From: Candidatus Bathyarchaeota archaeon
GTDB lineage: Archaea > Thermoproteota > Bathyarchaeia > Bathyarchaeales > B26-1
NCBI GenBank assembly: GCA_018396795.1
Contig: JAGTRH010000098.1
Span: forward strand, 1-5,633
DNA length: 5,633 nucleotides
Reading direction: 5' to 3'
This document shows positions 1 through 5,303 of this stretch, in pieces. The notes beneath the pieces are model-generated. The model had not been told where the DNA came from. It worked only from the letters and a program-made list of their open reading frames with translations, and did not search any database. The position numbers and the translations under genes were made by a program. Every line of letters begins with the position of its first letter. The stretch's first letter is position 1.

Positions 1-168
1 TGGTAAGCCTTCCCTCCTTAACATCTTCGCCATTTTCTTCCTGTTTTTCCCTATTTTGTAATTGACAAGGCAAATGTTCAATAAAAGCCATAAAAAAACA
101 GGAGTTAATACAATGAGAGTTATTAAAGCCTCCACTACGATCAGGACTATTTGCAACGCCTTTCCCAT
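1..168 (-). CDS. Small single-span membrane protein, C-terminus cut by window edge
   Basis: Fifty-six residues are visible, starting MGKALQIVL, and the frame is still open at the left edge. Residues about 5-36 form one long hydrophobic segment (rich in I, V, L, with Glu13 and Pro23 inside it). It is followed by a strongly basic stretch (KIGKNRKKMAKMLRREG, 39-54). By the positive-inside rule the C-terminal side should face the cytoplasm; no cleavage site is evident, so this is more likely an anchor than an exported protein. The ATG lies 10 bases after the stop of the 122-residue gene, so the two are probably co-transcribed. There is no clear ribosome site in the gap, which suggests translational coupling. 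I do not recognise a family and assign no enzymatic role. The gene is real rather than chance because of tight operon spacing and the coherent membrane-protein composition. Confidence 0.65.
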   Translation of the reverse strand, partial: MGKALQIVLIVVEALITLIVLTPVFLWLLLNICLVNYKIGKNRKKMAKMLRREGLP

Positions 169-178
169 TTCGAATCTT

Positions 179-547
179 TTACTTCTCTAAAACCTTCTCC
201 TCTTCTTTTCTAATCTTGCCGGCCTGACCAAGGACGTTTCTAAGTAATTCTGCTGGGCTGATAAACTGGTTTTTAACCAGCTCGATAGCGACATCCTCCT
301 TCATTCCGGCCGATACTAGTTCTTTATAGAAAGTCGCTATCGCCCTAGCCCTTTCCCTTGCCTGCTCCTCAGTCAACGATGTACCCATCAACTCCTTAAG
401 AGGGCCGACAATATCCTTTAAGAGCCCAGGTACTTCTTCCCTAACAGTCTTCAAAACCTCTCGCAATTCTTCAATATCTTCATCGTGATGTTCCCTCTCT
501 CTTTTCTTCTCTATTTCGGGCTGCTCAACTTTTCTCTCTTCCTCCAT
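179..547 (-). CDS. Conserved-looking 122-residue charged helical protein of unknown function
   Basis: This cytoplasmic protein of 122 residues has no signal peptide or membrane segment. The N-terminal third (1-36) is almost entirely Glu, Lys, Arg and Asp and is likely a disordered or coiled-coil helix. Residues about 37-55 (REEVPGLLKDIVGPLKELM) form an amphipathic helix. Residues about 58-98 contain a helix-turn-helix-like hairpin around FYKELVSAGMKEDVAIEL (73-90), and the tail is again charged. The overall look is of small archaeal helical proteins. I know no named family and give no function. The start is well supported: GGTGAT lies 5 bases upstream of the ATG and a TATA box lies at 578-587. 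It is the first gene of a two-gene unit with the membrane protein at 1-168, so it may be that protein's soluble partner (inference). Confidence 0.75.
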   Translation of the reverse strand: MEEERKVEQPEIEKKREREHHDEDIEELREVLKTVREEVPGLLKDIVGPLKELMGTSLTEEQARERARAIATFYKELVSAGMKEDVAIELVKNQFISPAELLRNVLGQAGKIRKEEEKVLEK

Positions 548-552
548 TTCAC

Positions 553-558
553 ATCACC
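553..558 (-). promoter_or_regulatory. Ribosome binding site (GGTGAT) of the 122-residue gene
   Basis: On the minus strand GGTGAT ends 5 bases before the ATG at 547. It is complementary to the archaeal and bacterial 16S rRNA 3' end (AUCACC). It is the clearest ribosome site in the window and fixes the start of this gene. Confidence 0.65.
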
Positions 559-577
559 GTTAATTAGATAATGCCAT

Positions 578-587
578 GGTTTATAAG
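578..587 (-). promoter_or_regulatory. TATA box for the two-gene unit at 1-547
   Basis: CTTATAAACC on the minus strand is a good archaeal TATA box. A start of transcription about 25 bases downstream would fall near 556-558, giving a leader of roughly 10 bases that would only just contain the ribosome site at 553-558. A purine-rich BRE is not obvious. Presence of its own promoter suggests this unit is not dependent on read-through from the acetyltransferase gene upstream. Confidence 0.5.
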
Positions 588-597
588 ACTTGTGCGA

Positions 598-620
598 TTT
601 TTTACCCACGTTTTTACCCA
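598..620. repeat. Short direct repeat TTTTTACCCA x2
   Basis: TTTTTACCCA occurs at 599-608 and again at 611-620, each followed shortly by ACG (608-610 and 623-625). The copies lie just upstream of the TATA box at 578-587, where an archaeal regulator could bind. They also lie immediately after the acetyltransferase stop. Two copies of a low-complexity 10-mer may be chance. Confidence 0.35.
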
Positions 621-642
621 AAACGTTTATTGGCGAGATTTT

Positions 643-1227
643 TTAAACACCAGCATATTCGTTTTTCAACAGACCGTACCTTAACTCGTCAAGCCACTTG
701 TTCTTAGCAAATCTGTCCTTTACGTGAAGCCTAAACCTTCCTTCAAGCTTGAAACCAACACTCTCAAGCAGCTTGCAAGACCTTACGTTTGGATGCGTAA
801 CTCTGGCATAGATCCTTCTCATTTTCAGTTTTTTGAAACCAAAATCTAAGACAAGTCTCAAGGCTTCCTTTGCAAGGCTCTGCCCCCAGTATTTTTTAGC
901 CAGCCAGTAGCCGATCTCAGCATTCTGGTTTTTCCTGTCTATATGCATCAATCCGATTCCGCCAACTATCTCTCTTCTATCTTTAAGAAAGATGGAAAAC
1001 TCATAGCCACTTCTTTTTCTCAGGTTTCTTCTCGCTCTCCTCATCCACTCTCTCGCATGCTCCAACCTGTAAGGGTATGGAATCGTTGTGTATCTTACAA
1101 CGGACTTGTCGTTTATATGTTTATAGATTGATTCTGCGTTTGAAGGCTTAGGAATCATAAGTATTATTCTTTTACCTTCCAGCTGTAATATTCGACTCCT
1201 CTTCCCCAGCTGTCTTTTCCTCATCAT
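643..1227 (-). CDS. GNAT N-acetyltransferase, RimJ/RimL type
   Basis: This 194-residue protein matches the usual length of RimJ/RimL-like acetyltransferases (Acetyltransf_3 type). These transfer acetyl from acetyl-CoA to an amino group, often the N-terminus of a ribosomal protein but also of small molecules. Seen in order: a first strand RIILMIPKP (20-28); the central strand pair ending VGGIGLMHID (88-97); AEIGYWLAKKYWGQSLAKEAL (103-123), which is the acetyl-CoA loop and following helix; and the hallmark HPNVRSCKLLESVGFKLEG (145-163). The pyrophosphate loop reads WGQSLA where the consensus is usually RGxGxA, so the second glycine is replaced by serine or leucine, a modest deviation. The N-terminus is very basic. 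Start: tandem ATG codons at 1227 and 1224 with a TATA box about 25 bases upstream and no ribosome site, so a leaderless message is likely. The substrate cannot be predicted; no functional link to neighbours is evident. Confidence 0.9.
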   Translation of the reverse strand: MMRKRQLGKRSRILQLEGKRIILMIPKPSNAESIYKHINDKSVVRYTTIPYPYRLEHAREWMRRARRNLRKRSGYEFSIFLKDRREIVGGIGLMHIDRKNQNAEIGYWLAKKYWGQSLAKEALRLVLDFGFKKLKMRRIYARVTHPNVRSCKLLESVGFKLEGRFRLHVKDRFAKNKWLDELRYGLLKNEYAGV

Positions 1228-1247
1228 GGCTAATTATTATGCTTAAT

Positions 1248-1255
1248 TTTTAAAG
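1248..1255 (-). promoter_or_regulatory. TATA box of the acetyltransferase gene
   Basis: CTTTAAAA on the minus strand is centred about 25 bases before the ATG pair at 1222-1227. Transcription would therefore begin at or next to the start codon, giving a leaderless mRNA. This agrees with the lack of any GGAGG/GGTGA-like sequence in front of the gene. Confidence 0.5.
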
Positions 1256-1330
1256 CTATATGGAGATGCTTCTTCTTGTCGATTCGGAGCAGAGTCCTTG
1301 TTGTAACGAAATCCATTCGAACCTTGTCTT

Positions 1331-1340
1331 ACTCTAGAGT
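1331..1340. promoter_or_regulatory. Perfect 10-base palindrome ACTCTAGAGT, possible operator
   Basis: ACTCTAGAGT is its own reverse complement and sits 5 bases before the TATA-like GCTTATAT at 1346-1353 of the plus-strand isomerase gene. That is where archaeal activators, or repressors blocking TFB, commonly bind. The rest of the 1228-1412 intergenic stretch shows no RNA gene or ORF. A 10-base palindrome could be chance. Confidence 0.3.
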
Positions 1341-1345
1341 TTCAA

Positions 1346-1353
1346 GCTTATAT
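1346..1353 (+). promoter_or_regulatory. Candidate TATA box of the plus-strand isomerase gene
   Basis: GCTTATAT is the best TATA-like element upstream of the ATG at 1413; it predicts transcription starting near 1376 and a leader of about 37 bases. A second weaker candidate is ACTTAAGTA at about 1368-1376. The only purine-rich ribosome-site candidate, AGAGG at 1391-1395, is 17 bases from the ATG, further than usual. Confidence 0.4.
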
Positions 1354-1412
1354 GAATAGATAAGAAAACTTAAGTAGTCTTTCAAACATTAGAGGCGCTA
1401 AATCTAATTCCA

Positions 1413-2225
1413 ATGAAAATATGTGTTGCAACCGTTTCGTATCGCGGGTGGCGTGGCGATGAATTAGAAGAGACTATAAGATATGCGAGTTCTGCCGGCT
1501 ACAATTTTGTGGAGGTTCAATATGTCCAAAACAATTTGTTCGATAAGATGGTTAGGCAGGGCACTAGAGGCATTGAAAAATTATCAAAGATGCTAAAGGC
1601 GGGTGGGTTAAAACCAGTGGCCATATACTGCCCAGCATTCGGTGGGTTAACTGATGAAGAGGCTCATTCCTCAGCCAACTTAATATCAAAGTTCATAGAT
1701 GCTGCTGTTCAGCTCGGCTGCAAGGTTATAGTTTCTACTGATGGGCCGCGAAGAGATGGTGGAATAGATCGGATTATCATGACGCTTAAGGATCTTGAGG
1801 AAAAGATAGAGAAATCGGGTTTAAGAATAGGGCTGGAACCTCACTATCAGAACAGGATTGAGCAAATCGAGGATTACGATGCAATCTTTGAAAAAATAGA
1901 AAGTGAGACGATAGGAATATGTATAGATACGGGTCATTTCCATTCGGCTAACGTGGATGTGCCTAAACTAATTGCAAAATATCCGAATCGGATTTATCAC
2001 GTGCACATTAAGGATCATAAAGGGCTTAAACCAGTACCCTTTGGCATGGGAGAAACAGATAATCTGGGTTGCCTTAGAGCTCTAAAAGAGATTGGTTATG
2101 AGGGCTATATCTCGGTAGAGCTTGAAGTAGCATACGGTCTTGAAATAAGGAAGGAAGATACTCCAAGATATGTAAGGGACGCCAGAATTTACGTAGAAAA
2201 CTTGTTCAAGACACTAGATATATAG
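1413..2225 (+). CDS. Sugar phosphate isomerase/epimerase family protein (TIM barrel)
   Basis: This 270-residue, soluble protein belongs to the xylose-isomerase-like TIM-barrel superfamily (AP_endonuc_2 fold), at the normal family length. Visible are the first strand MKICVATVSYRG, the second strand GYNFVEVQY (29-37), and a set of likely metal and active-site residues: Glu142 in LEPHY, Asp172 and His175 in CIDTGHFH, His198 in HVHIKD (196-201), and Glu236 in SVELE. These match the Glu/Asp/His/Glu divalent-metal site used for keto-sugar isomerisation or C2/C3 epimerisation. The start is chosen because the barrel begins at once with MKI. It is the only plus-strand gene and converges on a second member of the superfamily 18 bases away; the two are only distantly alike. 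The exact substrate is unknown; hydroxypyruvate-, tagatose/psicose- or inosose-type activities and keto-glycoside chemistry are all possible. Confidence 0.88.
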   Translation: MKICVATVSYRGWRGDELEETIRYASSAGYNFVEVQYVQNNLFDKMVRQGTRGIEKLSKMLKAGGLKPVAIYCPAFGGLTDEEAHSSANLISKFIDAAVQLGCKVIVSTDGPRRDGGIDRIIMTLKDLEEKIEKSGLRIGLEPHYQNRIEQIEDYDAIFEKIESETIGICIDTGHFHSANVDVPKLIAKYPNRIYHVHIKDHKGLKPVPFGMGETDNLGCLRALKEIGYEGYISVELEVAYGLEIRKEDTPRYVRDARIYVENLFKTLDI

Positions 2226-2243
2226 GGGAGAAAAGCAAATCCT

Positions 2244-3173
2244 CTAATATTTTACTTTACCATACTTTTCCTGAATACCTTCAAATTCTTTCCTGTAGAG
2301 TAAACGCCGCCACTCATCGTCAGCCGGACCTGTTTTTCTATAAACAATCGACCTGAGGAATAAGAGTGCCTTAGGCACAGCATCCTCCCTAGTTATTAAA
2401 GGGTCCTCATGCTCAAATGAAACCACGTAGTCATAACCAACGTCTTCCAAACAGGATATGAATTTTCGCCATTCTATATCGCCAAAGCCTGGAATTCTAA
2501 AGCGCCACCATTCCTCACCATAGATACCTGTAAAACGTAATCTATTATGAAGAATTTCAGTGTCCTTCGCATGCACATGAAATATTCTATCCTTAAACGC
2601 CCTTATACTCTCTAAATAGTCTATAAACTGATATACTTGATGCGATGGGTCCAGGTTCCATCCGAGATATTTTGAGGGTATTACTGACAGCATTTTTTCA
2701 ATCGTACTGTTGTTATAAACCAAGGCAGGTGGAAAAGTTTCAAGCGCCACTTTCACCTCCCTCTCAGAAGCCAGATCTATTATTGCACCCATCTCTTGTT
2801 CAAATTCTTTCCAGTTCTGCTCCTCAGTCTTTTCAGGTGCAGGAAACCCCGATATGCCTGTGACGACTGGAACCTCAAGCAGCGAAGCGGCCTCGATAAC
2901 TTGCTTAAAATAGTCGTTTAACTCTTTTCTCCTTTTTAAATCGGGATCTAAATGGTTGACTCCACAGGACAAAGCTGAGATTATTAGATTATACTTTTTG
3001 ATTAGAGACTTTACCTCCATAGCTTTCCCAGTAAGCACCTCATTGGGCTGAAGATGTTTCTGACCAGGTCTAATGTCAAGCTCGATGGCTTCATATCCAA
3101 TATCCGATACATATTTACATGTAGTCTCAAGGTCCCAGTCATAAAATATGAAACTTGTTATTCCTATTTTCAT
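2244..3173 (-). CDS. Second sugar phosphate isomerase/epimerase family protein (TIM barrel)
   Basis: This 309-residue protein of the same TIM-barrel superfamily as the plus-strand gene is from a clearly different subgroup. Landmarks: strand one MKIGITSFIFYDWDL; strand two GYEAIELDIRPGQ (26-38); Glu145 in VALETFPP; Asp175 and His178 in NLDPSHQV; His199, His201 and Asp204 in HVHAKDTE; RIPGFGDIEW (226-235); and Glu254 in SFEHEDP. The last two blocks are typical of isomerase/epimerase proteins encoded beside Gfo/Idh/MocA oxidoreductases. The C-terminal 35 residues form a charged helical extension beyond the barrel. The ATG lies 6 bases after the oxidoreductase stop, so the pair is one transcript and probably consecutive steps in one pathway. 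No strong ribosome site is seen (GGGTAA only), suggesting coupling to the upstream gene. Substrate unknown. Confidence 0.9.
   Translation of the reverse strand: MKIGITSFIFYDWDLETTCKYVSDIGYEAIELDIRPGQKHLQPNEVLTGKAMEVKSLIKKYNLIISALSCGVNHLDPDLKRRKELNDYFKQVIEAASLLEVPVVTGISGFPAPEKTEEQNWKEFEQEMGAIIDLASEREVKVALETFPPALVYNNSTIEKMLSVIPSKYLGWNLDPSHQVYQFIDYLESIRAFKDRIFHVHAKDTEILHNRLRFTGIYGEEWWRFRIPGFGDIEWRKFISCLEDVGYDYVVSFEHEDPLITREDAVPKALLFLRSIVYRKTGPADDEWRRLLYRKEFEGIQEKYGKVKY
2247..2260 (+). terminator. T-rich stretch, possible terminator of the plus-strand isomerase
   Basis: After the TAG stop at 2223-2225 the plus strand runs into a T-rich stretch (TTTT at 2250-2253, then TTT at 2256-2258). Archaeal termination uses such oligo-T tracts without needing a hairpin. 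It overlaps the end of the converging gene, so the two transcripts probably overlap at their 3' ends. The tract is weak. Confidence 0.25.
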
Positions 3174-3179
3174 GAAAGA

Positions 3180-4229
3180 TTACCCACAGGTGCCCGTTTT
3201 TAAGCCTTTTATCGACACGGGTTTTCCGCTGTTGACGCTAATCATAATAGCTTCTATCATAGTCATTGCTTCAACACCATCCTCCAATGTGGATACGGGT
3301 TCCACTTTCCCTAAACATGCTTTCGCAAAATGGTTAAGTTCCCCCCAATATCCTCGTGTGTAATGACCACCTGCCGCCCACCCGGCCATGTTCCCCGATA
3401 CATAATAACGGTTGCTCCAGCCAAAAAGTTGCAGGCCCTCACATTTAGCGAAACGTGCTCTCTCAGTCATCACTTCAACGGTGCGGGATGAATCAATCAA
3501 AATACCCACTCCTGAACCAGATATATAGGTCTGCTCAAAGCAATCTGACCATGTGTGACCGGAGTTTTGATTCAACTGTCCAACCGCACCGTTTAGAAGC
3601 TTAACCGACGCTGATATGGCTTTAATGCTTTCTGAAGGATTGTAAGCACAAGCATAAACGCTTTCCACATCGCCTGCAAAAAACCTTAAGAGATCAATCA
3701 TGTGAATACCGTTTCCATTGAGCATTGATCTGATGTCGTCATAAGGGCCACAGCCATGTATCAACGTGATCGAGGAGAGTTTTCCGAAAGAGCCACTTTC
3801 CATAAACTCCTTTGCCACCAGGTTAGCTGGTGCAAATCTTTTCATAAAGCCAACCATCCCAAATGTATTTCGTTTTCTAGCAAGGTCTGCTAGAGCCTTA
3901 GTCTTTGGCAGATCGGGTGCTGGTGGTTTCTCAATCCATATGGGTATCCTTCTTTCAAGTACCTTAATGCCTACTTCATAATGCATTAATGGTGGTCCAC
4001 ATATGCATACTCCCTGAAGCTCGGTTTTATCCAGCATTACTTCTACATCAGTGAAGTAATGAGGTACGCCATATCTCTTTGCTACTCTTCTCGCCCTGTC
4101 CTCGTTCAGATCGCATACTGCCACTAAATCGAACTCAGGTATCATGGGTATGTTTGGATAGAGTGACTCTGTTGAATGGATTCCAGCACCAACGAATGCT
4201 ATACGCGCCGCCTCTTCTTTTATATGCAT
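3180..4229 (-). CDS. Gfo/Idh/MocA family NAD(P)-dependent oxidoreductase
   Basis: This 349-residue cytoplasmic dehydrogenase is of normal family length. The N-terminal Rossmann fold starts RIAFVGAGIHS (9-19), with the dinucleotide loop at Gly14-Gly16. The second strand ends in Asp40 (LVAVCD), which usually favours NAD over NADP. The family motif EKP is at 100-102, with Lys101 the conserved active-site lysine. The C-terminal alpha/beta domain carries His176 in GNGIHMIDLLRFF, the usual catalytic histidine. Four positions before it the family usually has Asp (D-x-G-x-H); here it is Gly172, with Asn171 beside it. Such enzymes oxidise or reduce sugar, inositol or glycoside hydroxyl groups. The start fits a leaderless message from the TATA-like box at 4253-4260. 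It is the first gene of a pair with the isomerase at 2244-3173. The exact substrate cannot be read from sequence. Confidence 0.92.
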   Translation of the reverse strand: MHIKEEAARIAFVGAGIHSTESLYPNIPMIPEFDLVAVCDLNEDRARRVAKRYGVPHYFTDVEVMLDKTELQGVCICGPPLMHYEVGIKVLERRIPIWIEKPPAPDLPKTKALADLARKRNTFGMVGFMKRFAPANLVAKEFMESGSFGKLSSITLIHGCGPYDDIRSMLNGNGIHMIDLLRFFAGDVESVYACAYNPSESIKAISASVKLLNGAVGQLNQNSGHTWSDCFEQTYISGSGVGILIDSSRTVEVMTERARFAKCEGLQLFGWSNRYYVSGNMAGWAAGGHYTRGYWGELNHFAKACLGKVEPVSTLEDGVEAMTMIEAIMISVNSGKPVSIKGLKTGTCG

Positions 4230-4252
4230 AACGATTTTGCCAGTTAGAGAAG

Positions 4253-4266
4253 AAATAAAGCTTTAT
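4253..4266 (-). promoter_or_regulatory. TATA-like box overlapping a 12-base palindrome, promoter of the oxidoreductase-isomerase pair
   Basis: On the minus strand CTTTATTT (4253-4260) lies about 25 bases before the ATG at 4229, predicting a near-leaderless transcript. It overlaps the perfect palindrome ATAAAGCTTTAT at 4255-4266. A dimeric repressor bound there would block TBP, so this is a reasonable operator candidate. A second A/T-rich element (TTCATAAAG, 4261-4269) could be the TATA box instead. No ribosome site precedes the ATG. Confidence 0.4.
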
Positions 4267-4274
4267 GAAGCGTT

Positions 4275-4298
4275 AAAAATGTTCTTCCTATGCAAAAA
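4275..4298 (-). terminator. Two T5 tracts after the propeller gene, possible terminator
   Basis: On the minus strand, 18 to 41 bases past the stop at 4316, there are two runs of five T (4294-4298 and 4275-4279). Oligo-T runs are the known signal for archaeal RNA polymerase termination. They would separate the propeller gene from the oxidoreductase-isomerase pair, but read-through cannot be excluded. Confidence 0.3.
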
Positions 4299-4315
4299 CA
4301 TACCCAGGTTGCGTA

Positions 4316-5242
4316 TTATATTTTAAGTATCATAAGTCCTATCTGCCATTCGCGTCCTTTAGCTTCGTATACGCAAATTATCCGCTCGTTTTCAACACAT
4401 ACCGCTGGAGAGCCGATGCCCGCGTTAGGACCAACTCCTCCAGTCTCATAGGGATAAACCCCTTCAAGAACCGGTTCATCGCAAATTCTCCAGTGCAGGA
4501 AATCATCAGAGGTGAAAAGCCTGATAGTCATTTGCCCGTCTTCTCGCCATACTGAGCGAAACATGTAAACACGCTTCTCATATATGAATGGGCAACCGCC
4601 TTCACTCCCCTCGTTGTGACCAAATGGCTCCCTAAGTATGGGGTTATCGCGATGCTTCTTCCAAGGACCCCAAGGGCTCTCTGCCGTAGCGCAACCCATT
4701 AAACGAGGACCAGGCCAAACAGGTGCATCGTAATAAAGCCACCATTTTCCTTCATTGTCTTCTATGGTGCAAGGACCCATAATGCCAGGTTCTGTTCCAT
4801 TCGTCTCCCATTGCTGGGTCGTACGTAATATTGGGTTCTTAGAGTATTTTCTCCAGTGAAGCAAGTCGTAGGATTCCGCTAATCCGAATGCGCGCGGGTT
4901 TACAGTTTCATAAATCATGAGAAACCTGTCATGATAACGGAAAACCCATGGATCAGCAACACAATAATGGTCCCATTCGCCAATTTCTCCAGGCCTAAGA
5001 CAAGGGTTTCCTTCATACTTCTCCCAATTTTCCAGGTCAGAGGAAATGCTTACACCTATCTGTCCAAAGCCCCTCTCCCCTGGTCCAGGCTGACCCGTGT
5101 AGAAACAATAGTATTTACTACCGAGCTTTGCAAGGGCAGGGCTCCGCAGGGCCCCTGCATCCCATCCATTAGAGGATGATTGAATAATAGGATTGGCATA
5201 CCTTTTGATGCTTTTAATGTGTAACTCTGGATTTTTCTTCAA
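4316..5242 (-). CDS. Five-bladed beta-propeller glycosidase-like protein (GH43/GH32/GH130-like)
   Basis: This 308-residue protein has no signal peptide, so it acts inside the cell. A repeating block of N/E-P-x-L/I occurs five times (NPII 17-20, NPCL 79-82, NPIL 136-139, NPIL 200-203, EPVL 256-259). Four of these are preceded by a Trp 6-7 residues earlier (W73, W130, W194, W251). This is the pattern of a complete five-bladed propeller as in GH43, GH32, GH117 and GH130. Candidate acidic residues are Asp28 (GWDAG, blade one), Asp97 (VADPWVF, blade two) and Glu214 (GSEGGCPF), in a setting like the EGP/ECP general-acid motif. The start is TTG: an in-frame TGA lies only 12 bases upstream and no ATG or GTG occurs before the first blade. 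GGAGTGA at 5244-5250 could be its ribosome site. Family and substrate remain open; a phosphorylase is as possible as a hydrolase. Confidence 0.82.
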   Translation of the reverse strand: MKKNPELHIKSIKRYANPIIQSSSNGWDAGALRSPALAKLGSKYYCFYTGQPGPGERGFGQIGVSISSDLENWEKYEGNPCLRPGEIGEWDHYCVADPWVFRYHDRFLMIYETVNPRAFGLAESYDLLHWRKYSKNPILRTTQQWETNGTEPGIMGPCTIEDNEGKWWLYYDAPVWPGPRLMGCATAESPWGPWKKHRDNPILREPFGHNEGSEGGCPFIYEKRVYMFRSVWREDGQMTIRLFTSDDFLHWRICDEPVLEGVYPYETGGVGPNAGIGSPAVCVENERIICVYEAKGREWQIGLMILKI

Positions 5243-5243
5243 C

Positions 5244-5250
5244 TCACTCC
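5244..5250 (-). promoter_or_regulatory. Ribosome-site candidate deciding a TTG start
   Basis: GGAGTGA on the minus strand precedes the TTG at 5240-5242, with 4 bases between GGAG and the TTG. It partly matches the archaeal consensus GGAGGTGA. The in-frame stop at 5255-5257 leaves no other canonical start codon. If transcription starts near 5245 (see the TATA box at 5267-5275) this site would be lost and the message would be leaderless. Confidence 0.45.
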
Positions 5251-5266
5251 AAGTTCAGTATGTTTT

Positions 5267-5275
5267 TTATTAAAG
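5267..5275 (-). promoter_or_regulatory. TATA-like box of the propeller gene
   Basis: CTTTAATAA on the minus strand, centred about 29 bases before the TTG start, predicts transcription from about 5245. It lies in the 61-base gap after the URO-D gene, so the propeller gene may have its own promoter as well as possible read-through from upstream. Confidence 0.4.
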
Positions 5276-5303
5276 TTTACGGAAATTTGAATTTGACGGA
5301 TAG

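Noticed and set aside
943..1131. Plus-strand open frame of 62 codons inside the acetyltransferase gene
   Set aside because: It is fully antisense to a gene with clear family motifs, shows no domain features and has no ribosome site.
1308..1322. T-loop-like ATTCGAAC in the 1228-1412 intergenic region, suggesting a tRNA
   Set aside because: The flanking bases do not form a five-pair T-stem on either strand, and no anticodon or acceptor stem can be drawn.
1228..1412. Possible small RNA in the divergent intergenic region
   Set aside because: No C/D or K-turn boxes and no stable hairpin were found; the divergent promoters account for the space.
3148..3363. Plus-strand open frame with a hydrophobic stretch, resembling a small membrane protein
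   Set aside because: It is antisense to the end of the oxidoreductase and the start of the isomerase; the hydrophobicity mirrors the codons of the real genes.
5285..5296. Tandem ATTTGA x2 between the URO-D stop and the propeller promoter
   Set aside because: A six-base AT-rich repeat is expected by chance in an AT-rich spacer and has no supporting symmetry.
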